DNA of 64,000 nt from Symsagittifera roscoffensis (Eukaryota > Xenacoelomorpha > Acoela > Convolutidae). The notes beneath the pieces are model-generated. The model saw only the letters and a program-made list of their open reading frames with translations, was not told the DNA's origin and did not search any database. Below, piece after piece: positions 23,818 through 35,900 of this stretch. The position numbers and the translations under genes are program-made. Numbering within the stretch: the first letter of the stretch is position 1; every line of letters starts with the position of its first letter. The stretch is taken from contig NC_087062.1 in NCBI RefSeq assembly GCF_963678635.1, positions 68,974,223 to 69,038,222 on the forward strand. The letters run 5' to 3'.

Positions 23818-24215
23818 AAACGACCGTAAAATTTTGGACAACGACCGAAAGTTTTTTATGGAGTGATGTGATGTATGAAAAATTTTCGCAACGTTTCCAA
23901 AATTTGACAACTGTTTTCCGGGCTTATATCTTCTCAACTTCAAAGGTGGTTGACCAAGTTTTGTTCATGACTGAAACCATTTATATGCGTGATTGAGACA
24001 TGCAAGGGAAAGAAAGTTTCCTTCGTAACAATTGATACTTTCATAATTCTTAACATTAAAAAAAGGAACAAAACGAGTACCTATCAGAAAATCGAAACAT
24101 CCACCACCATTTTTCAAATTCTCACCTACTCTAACAAGGTTGTTCTTTTTTTTGTATTAATTTGGAAAAATATCCTGAAAAAAACAAGCTAAATTCATCT
24201 CGTTCTCTCAACACA
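23815..24215. repeat. Dispersed copy of 18,348-18,748
   Basis: From AAAAACGACCGTAAAATTTT to CTCTCAACAC this is nearly identical to 18348-18748. It lies between the two copies of the 1,015 bp duplication, and its left end is within about 15 bp of the left breakpoint of the deletion in copy C. Confidence 0.87.
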
Positions 24216-24832
24216 TGAGTTGATCAAAATTTATCTGGGATATACAAAGTTTCCGCTGAATTCTTTTAGCTCGATCGAAAAAAATGGTCTGATTAGAAAA
24301 CATATCTAAGCAGAAAGATTCCGTCACTTGTTTTGAAAACTGCAAAATTAGTATGATCACATGTCTAATGTCTGCCTTTTTTCAATTGTGCCGTGTGTGG
24401 TTTTCTTTTCCAACAAAAACCGCTTTCAAATAGTCAGTTTTAGAAGGAAGACTTGAGGTATCATCTGAAATATCGTCTTTGGCTCTAAATTGAAAAGCAA
24501 TTTCACTTTCGATGATTATTTGTAATATGAGGTAAGATGTTGATTTCAAGCAAGCCATGTAATCATCTTAATAGACTAGCAGACATTAGATACATTACAA
24601 AACGTCTCGGTGAGGAAACAAATTTGCATAGTTTTCCATTAAAATTGTTAGGATTTTTTCAAATCTGAAAATATATCGTCTTTAATACTCTCTATCATGC
24701 TCAGGGCTTATGACCAATATTCTAAAAACTAACTTAACAAAATAGATTGAAGCAAACTACCGGTTCGAGGTTGTGTTTTCATGATCAGACGGTCGCGACC
24801 AAATTTTGGCATTTCTTGATTGCCGCGACCAA
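24216..24832. repeat. 1,015 bp-offset duplication, copy 2
   Basis: Second copy of 23201-23817. Here the GCCGCGACCAAAA end runs on into the edge of the large satellite instead of into the 18.3 kb-type segment. Confidence 0.88.
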
Positions 24833-24960
24833 AATTGGATATTTTCAGAGCACCGCGACCAAAATTTAGTATTTCAAGACTCTGCGAACCGAGGCAAAAT
24901 GTCCCCGACCGGCGCGACCGAAAAAAATAAACTGCAACCGGAGCGATCAAAGAAAAGTTA
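24775..24960. repeat. Edge array of ~30 bp units, precursor-like to the main satellite
   Basis: Successive degenerate units carry a CGCGACC core followed by A/T-rich spacer: GGTCGCGACCAAATTTTGG, GCCGCGACCAAAATTGG, CACCGCGACCAAAATTTAG, then CCGGCGCGACCGAAAAAAA and CCGGCGCGACAGAAAGAAA. Spacing is about 30 bp and then drops to the 21 bp of the main array. Confidence 0.6.
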
Positions 24961-27021
24961 ATCCTGACCGGCGCGACAGAAAGAAAGTCAGCAGCGGCGG
25001 TAGAAAAATTAGTCGCGGCTGTCCAAAAAATTAGACGCGGCTGTCAAAAAATTAGCCGCGGTGGTCAAAAAAACAGTCGCGGCGATCAAAATTTTAGTCG
25101 CGGTGGTCGAAAAATTAGTCGCGATGGTCGAAAAACAAATCGCGGCTGTCGAAAAATTAGTCGCGGCGGTCGAAAAATTAGTCGCGTCATTGTCGAAAAA
25201 TAAGTTGCGGTGCTTGAAAACTACGGAGCGCTCGAAAAATTGGTCCGGTTGCTCAAAAAAGAAGTCGCGCTGCTCTAAAAAATAGACGCGGCGGTCGAAA
25301 AATTAGTCGGGTCATGGTCGAATAATAAGTCGCATAATGGTCGAAAAATAAGTTGCGGCAGTTGAAAAGTTAGTCGCCGCGCTCGAAAAATTAGTCTCGC
25401 CATGGTTGAAAAAAAAATTGCGGCGGTCAGAAAGAGGGTCACAGAGGTCAAAAAATAGCAGCAGCGGTCAAAAAAATAGTCGCGGTGGTCTAGAAGTTGG
25501 TGGCGGTGGTAGAAACCGTAATTGCGGCAGTCGAAAAATTAGTCGCGGTGGTCGAAAAATTAGTCGGGTCATGGTCGAATAATAAGTCGCATCATGGTCG
25601 AAAAATAAGTTGCGGCAGTTGAAAAAATAGTCGCGGCGCTCAAAAAACTAGTCCGGGCGCTCAAAAAAGTAGTCGCGGTGGTCGAAAAATTAGTCGCGCA
25701 TTCACAAAAATTAGTCAAGGTGGTCGAAAAAATAGTCGCAGCATTGTCAAAAGAAATCGCCGGCAGTCGAAAAAAAGGTCATGGCGGTCAAAAAAGTAGT
25801 CGCGGTGGCCACAAAATTAGTCGCCGCGGCGCAAAATTAGTCGCGGCGGTCAAAAAATAGTCGCGGTGATTAAAAAATTAGTCGCAGTGGTAAAAAAATT
25901 AGTCGCGGTTGCCAAAAAATTGTTCGCGCCGGTCAAAAAATTAGACGCGATCGTCGAAAAACTAGTTGCAGTGGTCAAACAATTAGTCGCGGTGATCGAA
26001 AAATTAGTCGGGGTGGTCAAAAAATGAGCGCGGTGGTCTAAAACATAGTCGCGGCTGTCGAAAAATCAGTCGCGGGAGTCGAAAAGTTAGTCGCGTCATG
26101 GACAATAAATAAGTTGCAGCGGTTGAAAAATTAGTCGCGGAGGTCAAAAAGCAGTCGCGGCGATCAAAAATTCAGTTGCAGTAGTCATAAACGTAGTCGC
26201 GGCAGTCAAAAAATTACTTGCGGGGGTCGAAAAATAGTCGCGTCATGGTCGAAAAACAATTCGCATCATGGTCGAAAAATAAGTTGCGATGGTTGAAAAA
26301 ATAATCGCAGCACTCAAAAAATTAGTTCGGGCACTCAAAAAATTAGTCGTGCATTCACTAAAATTAGTCGCGGTGGTCAAAAATTAATTGTGGTGATCAA
26401 AAAATTAGTCGCGGTGGCCAAAACTTAGTCGCGGTTGTCGAAAAATTAGTCGCGGCGTTCAAAAAATTAGTCACAGTTGTCAAAAAATTAGTTGCAGCGT
26501 TCAAAAATTAGTCGCGGTGGTCAAACAAATAGTCACGGCGATCAAAAACTTAGTTGCCGTAGTCGAAAACGTAGTCGCGGCAGTCGAAAAAATAATCGCG
26601 GCGGTCGAAAAATTAGTCGCGTCATGGTCGAAAAGCAATTCGCATCATGGTCGAAAAATAAGTTGCTGCGGTTGAAAAATTAATCGCGGAGCTCAAAAAA
26701 TTAGTCTGGGCGCTCGAAAAAAAAAGACGCGGTGGTCAAAAAATTAGTCGCGCCTTCACTAAAATTAGTCGCGGTGATCAAATATTAGTCGCAGTGGTCA
26801 AAAAACAGTCACGGCGATCAAAAATTCAGTTGCAGTAGTCAAAAACGTAGTCGCGGCAGTCGAAAAATTACTCGCAGTGGTCGAAAAATTAGTCGCGTCT
26901 TGATCGAAAAACAGTTCGCATCATGGTCGAAAAATAAATTGAGACGGTTGAAAAATTAATCGCGGCGCTCGAAAAATTAGTCTGGGCGCTCGTAAAATTA
27001 GTCGCGCATTCACTAAAATTA

Positions 27022-28218
27022 GTCGCGGTGGTCAAAAACAGTTGCCGTGATCAAAAAATTAGTCGTGGTGGTCAAAATTTAGTCGCGATTGTCAAAAATT
27101 CAGTCGCGGCGTTCGAAAAATTAGTCACGGTCGTCAAAAAATTAGTTGCAGCGGTCAAAAAATTAGTCGCTGTGGTCAAAAAAATAGTCACGGCGATCAA
27201 AAATTCAGTTGCAGTAGTCGAAAACGTAGTCGCGGCAGTCGAAAAATTACTCGCGGCGGTCGGAAAATTAGTCGCGTCATGGTTGAAAAGCAATTCGCAT
27301 CATGGTCGAAAAATAAAATGCGGCGGTTGAAAAACTAATCGCGGCGCTCAAAAAATTAGTCTGGGCGCTCGAAAAAGTAGTCGCGGTGGTCGAAAATTAA
27401 TCGCGCATTCACTAAAATTAGTCGCGGTGGTCAAAAACAGTTGCAGTGATCAAAAAATTAGTCGTGGTGGTCAAAATTTAGTCGCGATTGTCGAAAACTC
27501 AGTCGCGGCGTTCAAAAAATTTGTCACGGTCGTCAAAAAATTAGTTGCAGCGGTCAAAAAATTAGTCGCTGTGGTCAAAAAAATAGTCACGGCGATCAAA
27601 AATTCAGTTGCAGTAGTCGAAAACGTAGTCGCGGCAGTCGAAAAATTACTCGCGGCGGTCGGAAAATTAGTCGCGTCATGGTTGAAAAGCAATTCGCATC
27701 ATGGTCGAAAAATAAAATGCGGCGGTTGAAAAACTAATCGCGGCGCTCAAAAAATTAGTCTGGGCGCTCGAAAAAGTAGTCGCGGTGGTCGAAAATTAAT
27801 CGCGCATTCACTAAAATTAGTCGCGGTGGTCAAAAACAGTTGCAGTGATCAAAAAATTAGTCGTGGTGGTCAAAATTTAGTCGCGATTGTCGAAAACTCA
27901 GTCGCGGCGTTCAAAAAATTTGTCACGGTCGTCAAAAAATTAGTTGCAGCGGTCAAAAAATTAGTCGCTGTGGTCAAAAAAATAGTCACGGCGATCAAAA
28001 ATTCAGTTGCAGTAGTCGAAAACGTAGTCGCGGCAGTCGAAAAATTACTCGCGGCGGTCGGAAAATTAGTCGCGTCATGGTTGAAAAGCAATTCGCATCA
28101 TGGTCGAAAAATAAAATGCGGCGGTTGAAAAACTAATCGCGGCGCTCAAAAAATTGGTCTGGGCGCCTGAAAAAGTAGTCGCGGTGGTCGAAAATTAATC
28201 GCGCATTCACTAAAATTA
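27022..28218. repeat. Three tandem 399 bp higher-order repeats (19 monomers each)
   Basis: Units 27022-27420, 27421-27819 and 27820-28218 all start GTCGCGGTGGTCAAAAACAG. 399 = 19 x 21 exactly, and the same series of 19 monomer variants occurs in each. Copies 2 and 3 look identical by eye. Copy 1 differs at several bases. The marker word AACGTAGTCGCGGCAG also appears at 26190, 26568, 26845 and 29258, showing older, less regular copies on both sides. Confidence 0.92.
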
Positions 28219-30460
28219 GTCGCGGTGGTCAAAAAACAGTCGCAGCGATCAAAAAATTAGTCGCGGTGGTCAAAAATTTAGTCGCGATGGTCAAAAAATT
28301 AGTCGCCGCGGTCAAAAAATTAGTCGCGGTCGTCAAAAAATTAGTTGCAGCGGCCAAATTGTCACGGTAGTCAAAAAAATAGTCGCGGCGGTCAAAAAAA
28401 TAGTCGTCGCTGTGATCGAAAAATTAATCGCGTCATGGTCGAAAAAATAAGTCTCAGCATGGTCCAAAAGTAAGTTGCGGCCGTTGTAAAATTAGTCGCG
28501 GCGCTCAAAAAATTAGTCCTGGCGCTCGAAAAAATAGTCGCGGTGGTCTAAAAATTAGTCGCGCACTCACAAAAATTAGTCGAGGTGGTCAAAAAATTAG
28601 TCGCTTTCTGGGCGGCAGTAAAAAAAACGGTCACGGCGGTCAAAAAAATTAGTCGCGGCAGTCAAAAAACAGTCGCAGCGATCAAAAAATTAGTCGCGGT
28701 GGTCAAAACGTTAGCCACAGTGGCCAAAAAATGAACCGCGGCGCTCGAAAACATAGTCGCAGTTGTCGGAAAAGAAGTCGCGGCGGTCGAAAAATTAGTC
28801 GCATCATGGTCGAAAAACAAGTCTCAGAATGGTCGAAAAACAGGTTGTGCCGTTCAAAAAAATAGTCGCAGCCATCAAAAAATTAGTCGTGGTGGTCGAA
28901 GAAATAGTCGCAGTGGTCGGAAAATGAGTCGCGGCATGGTCGAATAAAAGGTCACGGTGGTCAAAACAATAGTCGCGTCGTTCAAAAAAAAGTCAGGGCG
29001 ATCAAAAAATCAGTGTCAGTTGTTAAAAAATCTGTCGCGGTTGTCGAATAATTAGTCGCAGCGGTCAAAAAATTAGACGCGGCATGGTCGAAAAAAAACG
29101 CGTCATTCAAAAAAGTGGTCACGGCGGTCAAAGAAATAGTCGCGGCGATCAAAAAATTAGTCGCGGTCGTCAAAAATAAGTGGTGGTGGCCAAAAAATGA
29201 GTCGCTGTGGTCAAAAAAATAGTCACGGCGATCAAAAATTCAGTTGCAGTAGTCGAAAACGTAGTCGCGGCAGTCGAAAAATTACTCGCGGCGGTCGGAA
29301 AATTAGTCGCGTCATGGTCGAAAAGCAATTCGCATCATGGTCGAAAAATAAAATGCGGCGGTTGAAAAACTAATCGCGGCGCTCAAAACATTAGTCTGGG
29401 CGCTCGAAAAAGTAGTCGCGGTGGTCGAAAATTAATCGCGCATACACTAAAATTAGTCGCGGTGGTCAAAAAACAGTCGCAGCGATCAAAAATTTAGTCG
29501 CGGTGGTCAAAAATTTAGTCGCGATGGTCAAAAAATTAGTCGCCGCGGTCAAAAAATTAGTCGCGGTCGTCAAAAAATTAGTTGCAGCTGCCAAATTGTC
29601 ACGGTAGTAAAAAAAATAGTCACGGCGGTCAAAAAAATAGTCGTCGCTGTGATCGAAAAATTAATCGCGTCATGGTCGAAAAAATAAGTCTCAGGATGGT
29701 CCAAAAGTAAGTTGCGGCCGTTGTAAAATTAGTCGCGGCGCTCGAAAAATTAGTCCTGGCGCTCGAAAAAATAGTCGCGGTGGTCTAAAAATTAGTCGCG
29801 CACTCACAAAAATTAGTCGAGGTGGTCAAAAAATTAGTCTCGATGGTCAAAAAATTAGTCGCTTTCTGGGCGGCAGTAAAAAAAAACGGTCACGCCGGTC
29901 AAAAAAATTAGTCGCGGCAGTCAAAAAACAGTCGCAGCGATCAAAAAATTAGTCGCGGTGGTCAAAACGTTAGCCACAGTGGCCAAAAAATGAACCGCGG
30001 CGCTCGAAAACATAGTCGCAGTTGTCGGAAAAGAAGTCGCGGCGGTCGAAAAATTAGTCGCATCATGGTCGAAAAACAAGTCTCAGCATGGTCGAAAAAC
30101 AGGTTGTGCCGTTCAAAAAAATAGTCGCAGCCATCAAAAAATTAGTCGTGGTGGTCGAAGAAATAGTCGCAGTGGTCGGAAAATGAGTCGCGGCATGGTC
30201 GAATAAAAGGTCACGGTGGTCAAAACAATAGTCGCGTCGTTCAAAAAAAAGTCAGGGCGATCAAAAAATCAGTGTCAGTTGTTAAAAAATCTGTCGCGGT
30301 TGTCGAATAATTAATCGCAGCGGTCAAAAAATTAGACGCGGCATGGTCGAAAAAAAAACGCGTCATTCGAAAAAGTGGTCACGGCGGTCAAAGAAATAGT
30401 CGCGGCGATCAAAAAATTAGTCGCGGTCGTCGAAAATAAGTGGTGGTGGCCAAAAAATGA
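27964..30460. repeat. Two copies of a ~1.24-1.26 kb higher-order repeat
   Basis: Copy 1 is 27964-29200 (1,237 bp) and copy 2 is 29201-30460 (1,260 bp = 60 x 21). Both start GTCGCTGTGGTCAAAAAAATA and end GGTGGCCAAAAAATGA. The unique word TCGCTTTCTGGGCGGCAG is at 28601 and 29859. Copy 2 has one extra monomer at about 29838-29858, which accounts for most of the length difference. This unit overlaps the last 399 bp repeat, so the two levels are nested. Confidence 0.88.
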
Positions 30461-32940
30461 GTCGCGGCTGTAAAAAAAGTAGTGGCGGCTGTTGAAAAAG
30501 TCGCGGCGATCGAAAAATTAGTCGTGTCATGGTCGAGAGATGAGTCTCAGCGTGGTCAAAAAATAATTTGCGGCGGTTGAAAAATTAGTCGCGGCGTTCG
30601 GAAAAAAAAATCGCGGTGGTCTGAAAATTAGTCGTGCTCTCACTAAAATCTGTCAAAGGGCTCAAAAAATTAATCGCGGTGGTCAAAAAATTAATCAGGC
30701 ATTGTCGAAAAAAAACGCGGCAGTCAAAATTTAGTCGCGGCGTCAAAAAAACAGTCGCGCCGATCAAAAAATAAGTCGCGGGGGTCAAATAATTAATCGC
30801 GGTGTTCGAAAAGTGAGTCGCGGCGGTTGAAAAATTAGTCTTGTCATGGTCGAACAAAATTAGCGGTGGTCAAGAAAGTAGTCACAACACCATTAAAAAA
30901 ATGGGTCGCGCGTTAGTTAAATTTAGTCGCCGTTCTCTAAAACCATGTCGCAGCGGTTAAAACATCAGTCGCGCCGCTAACAAAATTAGTCGCGGCTCTC
31001 GGAAAACTAGTCGCAGTGGTCGAGTAATTAGTCGCTCGTTCTCTAAAATTAGTGGAAATAACCAAAAAATAGTCGCGCTCTCCGCTCTCACTAAAACTAA
31101 TCGCGGCTGTCAAAAAATAAACCGCGGCGTGGTCGACACTCAATTCGCGGCAGTCGAAATACTAATAGCGAAGGTTGCAACAATAGTTCAAAACTTAGTC
31201 GCAGCGGTCAAAAAATAGGTCGCCCGTTCACTTAAACTAGCCGCAATGGTCGAAAGTTTAGTCACGGTGGTCGGAAAACTAGTCGCGGCTGTCAAAAATT
31301 AGACGCGGCTGTGAAAAAAATTAGTCGCGGCGGTCGAAAAACAAGTCGCAGCGGTCAGAAAATTAGTCGGTGTGGTGGAAAAGTTAGTCAAGATGGTCGG
31401 AAAATAAGTCGTGTTGGTCGAAAAATAGTCGCGGCTGTCGAAAAAATAGTCGCAACGGTTGTATGAGAAGTCGCGGCATGGTCAAAATATTAGACGCGCA
31501 TTCACTAAAATTAGTCGAGGCGGTCAAAAAACTAGTCGCAGCGGTCAAAAAATATACTCGGCATGGTTGAACAGTTAGTCCCGGCTGTCAAAAAGTTAGT
31601 CGCCGTATGTTCAAAAAAATCGTGGCAGTCAAACATGGTGAAGGCGGTCGAAAAATTACTCGCAGCGGTCAAAAGTTAGTCGCGGTGGTCAAAAAATTAG
31701 TCGCGCGTTCACTTAAATTATTCGAGGCGATCAAAAAACTAATTGCGTCGGTCGAAGAATAAATGAAAACTTGGTCAAAAAATAAGTCGACGCTGTCGAA
31801 AAAATAGTCGCAGCGGTTTTATGAGAAGTCGCGGCATGTCAAAAAATAGGTCGCAGTGGTCAAAAATTTAGTCGCGCAGCTGGAAAATTAATCGCGGCAG
31901 TCAAACAATTTGTCGCTCGTTGACTAAAATCTGTCGTGGTTGTCACAAAATTAGTCGCGACGGCCACAAAATTAGTCGCGGCGGTTGAAAAACTAATCGC
32001 GGCGCTCGGAAAATTAGTCTGGGCGCTAGAAAAAGTAGTCGCGGTGGTCAAAAATTAGTCGCGCATTCACTTAAATTAGTCGCGGTGGTCAAAAAACAGC
32101 CGCAGTGATCAAAAAATTAGTCGCGGTGGTCAACAATTTAGTTGCGGTGGTCAAAAAATTAGTCGCGATGGTCGAAAAATTAGTCGCGGCGGTTGAAACA
32201 CAAGTCGCGGTGGTCAAAAAACTAGTCGCATTGGTTAAAAGATTAGTCACGCCGCTCAAAAAATAAGCGCGGTGCTCGGAAAGTTAGTTGCGGAGGTCAA
32301 GTTGTTAGTTGGGCGTTCTCTAATATTAGTGGAACTGGTAAAAAAAAATTTCGAGCGTTCGCTAAACTAACTGCGGGTATCGAAAATTAATTGCAGTGGT
32401 CAAAAATAAATCGCGGCATGGTCGATAATTAAGTCACGGTGGTCAAAAACTTGGTCGCGAAGGTTAAAACAATAGTCTCGGCGCTAAGAAATTAGTCGCG
32501 GCGGTCAAAGAATTGATCGTCCGTTCACTAAAACTAGTCGCGGCGGTCGAAAATTTAGTCACGGCGGTCGAAAAACCAGTCGCGCAGTCACAAAATTAGA
32601 CGCGGCTGTCAAAAAGTTATTCGCGGCGGTCGAAAATTTAGTCACGTCATGATCGAAAATTCAGTCCAGCATCGTCAAAAAATAAGTTGCGGCGGTCAAA
32701 AAATCAGTCGCGATGGTCAAAAATTATAATCGGCATGGTTGAAAATTTATGTTTTGGCTGTCAAAAAATAAGTCGCTATGGTCGCAAAAAAGTTGCGACA
32801 GTCAAATATGGTCACGGCGGTCGAAAAAATAGTCGGGCGTTCACTAAAATTAGTCGTGGCGGTCAAAAAACTAACTGCGTCGGTCGAAAGAGAAGTGGAA
32901 GCTTGGTCAAAAAGTAGGTCGAAGTGGAAGCTTGGTCAAA

Positions 32941-35900
32941 ATTAAAACGACAAATACTAAACCATGACTTAACAAGCATATGTAATATAACATTTCAAAA
33001 ATTATATTCACTCTTGAAATTCTCTCAGAAGATTTAGATAATAAAAAACCACTCATTGAAACTAAGTTTTTGAAATATTTTTGTAGAATAAATTAAAATT
33101 TTTTTAACATCAAAAATTAGAAGGAATAGACTAAATTTTTACAAATGATGTTTTTCATTCAATTATAGTTATGTTTCCAGACTAGATGCAGATGAAACAT
33201 TTTTTGTATCACCACAAAATCATCAGGTCATTCAGCAAAAAGATCATAAATAAAACTCTTTGCACAATTTTCAAATGGAGATCACAAAGTTCTCACTGAT
33301 CAAGAATTTTCTCAAATAAAAGTTTGATCTACAAAGAACATTAGCATGGTTTGTAATAGATTGTTTCCAACATCATAATATACATCTAATTGAACAATCT
33401 AGAAATGAATTTCGCTCACAGCGACAAAGACACATTTTTGGCAGATGAAATTGAATATTTTTGGTTACCTGAATGGTTCCATAAATTATTAATTGAAAAA
33501 CCAAAAGATAATTCAGGTTCAACAATTTAAATTATTTCAGTGAATCAAAATGTTTTTTGAGTAACCAACCTCATTAACAACAGATACAACACCGTTAGTT
33601 CTCAAAGCAATCTTCTACGAAAAAAAAGCTGACAATAATAAATTCAACGGCTGACACTAGCCGAAATTAAAGACAAGGGAAAACTTGAAAGAAACAACAA
33701 CGCTTAGCCGACAAGAATTTGAAACACCAGCGCATTTTACACACAAAGAAATAATAACAACAATATCAGTGACAGCACAACAAATATTTTGCCGACTCAC
33801 CCAACAATCACCACGCCACATCGAGACTAACATCGCGTTTCCCAGCACAAAATCAGCAGCTTACCATATACTAACGAATGGATTATCAACAATACAGATC
33901 AATAACAGAAAACCGATATTTTGGAAGAAAAACAAACAAATGGAAAATCTTTTGCAAATCTTTACTATGGTTTTTGCAAACAATGAAGGTAGTCACAAAG
34001 GCACATCCAATTCAAACAAAACACTCTCAATTTCTTGAACACAACTATAATCTACAACCACCCAAAAAAACACCATTCACAATCAATTACTTTGCATGTC
34101 AAATAGACCACACTGATAACTAATGAATTTTTTAACAAAACGATTTATCCATCCAACATAAAAATTAGTAAGTGAAATCAAGCTCATTTCTCACAAGACG
34201 AAGACTATTTTCATAGAAGTCAAAAACAACAACAACAACAACAACAAAAACAACAAAAACTACAAAAACAACAACAACAACAACATTAACAACAACAACA
34301 ACATATTTCTAATCAACGAAAAAACCAATGCAACAAAATTGATGAATCAGATGATATTTCAAAAACCAGAAATTTTTGGACCGATTTTAAAATCGCCGAA
34401 AAGTCAATTCCAAAAAAAATAGATTCCCCGCGAAACCAAAACTAACACCACAAAATCACCATGTACAAACGCAAAACCCAGAGACAGGGAGAAATGAAAA
34501 AACATTGCCATCTTATTTAGAACAACATAAAACTAGTCGAAGCCAACTTACATTTCTTTTTAAATACCTAACACGACAGATTCATTCCAAATGATAATGA
34601 ACCCATACCTCATGGGTGGATCATCCATCACAGCAAATAAAACACCAATGGTTTTCAAAGAACAGACCCTGAGTACTCAGATGAAGCCTACTCAAATGCT
34701 GTTACAGCCAATTTGATTATAAACATAGGCACAGAACGTTTAAACACACATCTTTAGCATAACTACATTCTTAGACGCACCGTTTCGATTTAACCTTACT
34801 CAACGGAGCAGCTCAAAACTGATTTTAACTTTGTCAATACGATCTAATCAGAATGAAAATACTTCACACCAAAAAATTTCAAAAATGGTCGACTCAGAAA
34901 AAAGTTAATTAACATCATCAAAGACGACCAAAAAAAAACAAATCCAAAAAAAAACTACCAAAAGAAACAAAGAAAACTCGCTGTAAGAGTAGAAACACAA
35001 GTACGAAAAGCGTATTTCTTGAATGCACATGATTATAAAAAGACGAATTTGACCGCATTTCAAAGATGACTTTGATAGCACATTTAAGAAAAATGGCATC
35101 AAATAAAAGGGCATCATGTTCATCATATATCAGTGAACTCAATATATATTTTCGGAAACTCGTAGACGAATTACAACAGTCAGAAACCTAAATGAAACTA
35201 GATGAAACAGAAAATTTAAAACTGAAATTTGTTTCCAATATGCAAACAACTACCTCACATATAATTAACATACAAGATTTAGGTACTGAATTAGCGGAAA
35301 AGATAACACCAACACAATATAAATGAAAGGAATCGAACTTAACAAAAATCTTCATTCAAAAAATAGTGCAATTAATTGAGAATATACAAACACAGCATCG
35401 CCGAATGCCGACAAAAACAACAAGATAAATCAAAACAACTATGAAAACACAAAAAATTATCAGTACCAGTACATTATCAGTACAAAAAAATACCAAATTT
35501 TTTTAACCAGAAAAATTGAAAATTATACCAGTTCTGAAAAAATAACGTCAATCTAATTATAAAAACAAAAAACTTTGGAGGAAAATCTTCAGATAAAACA
35601 AATAATTTTAAAAAATGAAAAGTAAATGACTGTTCTAATAGCCGCAATCACAATGCAGAATACATTTTTCAAGATCAAACTCGAACATGAATAGCTTATG
35701 AAACTAAAATAGGAATCAACCATACTTATTAAATCGCAACAGAAACCACTTTTACGGCAATTTCGAAATTTTTAACACTGGAAATTATAAGTATAGATTA
35801 CGACAAAATTCTAATAAAAAAGTAGAAACAATAGTTATCACAAACAATCACCTAGCAATTTTTCTAGAACACCACATCAAAACAGTCACAAATTTTAATT

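Larger units (their letters stand above)
24961..32940. repeat. 8 kb minisatellite of ~21 bp monomers
   Basis: About 380 tandem copies of a monomer close to GTCGCGGCGGTCAAAAAATTA. Common variants are GTCGCGGTGGTCGAAAAATTA, GCGCTCGAAAAATTAGTCT, TCGCGCATTCACTAAAATTA and GCGTCATGGTCGAAAAATA. Each unit keeps one or more CpG in a TCGCG core beside an A/T half. Monomer length is a multiple of three, so frames stay open for up to 100 codons on both strands (heptads such as VEKLVAA). They are interrupted irregularly, start in mid-repeat and are not genes. The monomers are ordered into higher-order repeats, listed separately. The array ends at about 32.9 kb with a duplicated GTGGAAGCTTGGTCAAAA. Confidence 0.95.

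Noticed and set aside
27028-28128. Three near-identical 100-codon ORFs (heptads like VKKLVAA) and matching - strand 73-codon ORFs
   Set aside because: They follow from a 21-bp period divisible by three in the minisatellite. They start in mid-monomer, end at random variants and are open on both strands.
24961-32940. Regular short repeats resembling a CRISPR array
   Set aside because: Repeats abut without unique spacers, the monomer is only 21 bp and variable, and the genome is eukaryotic.
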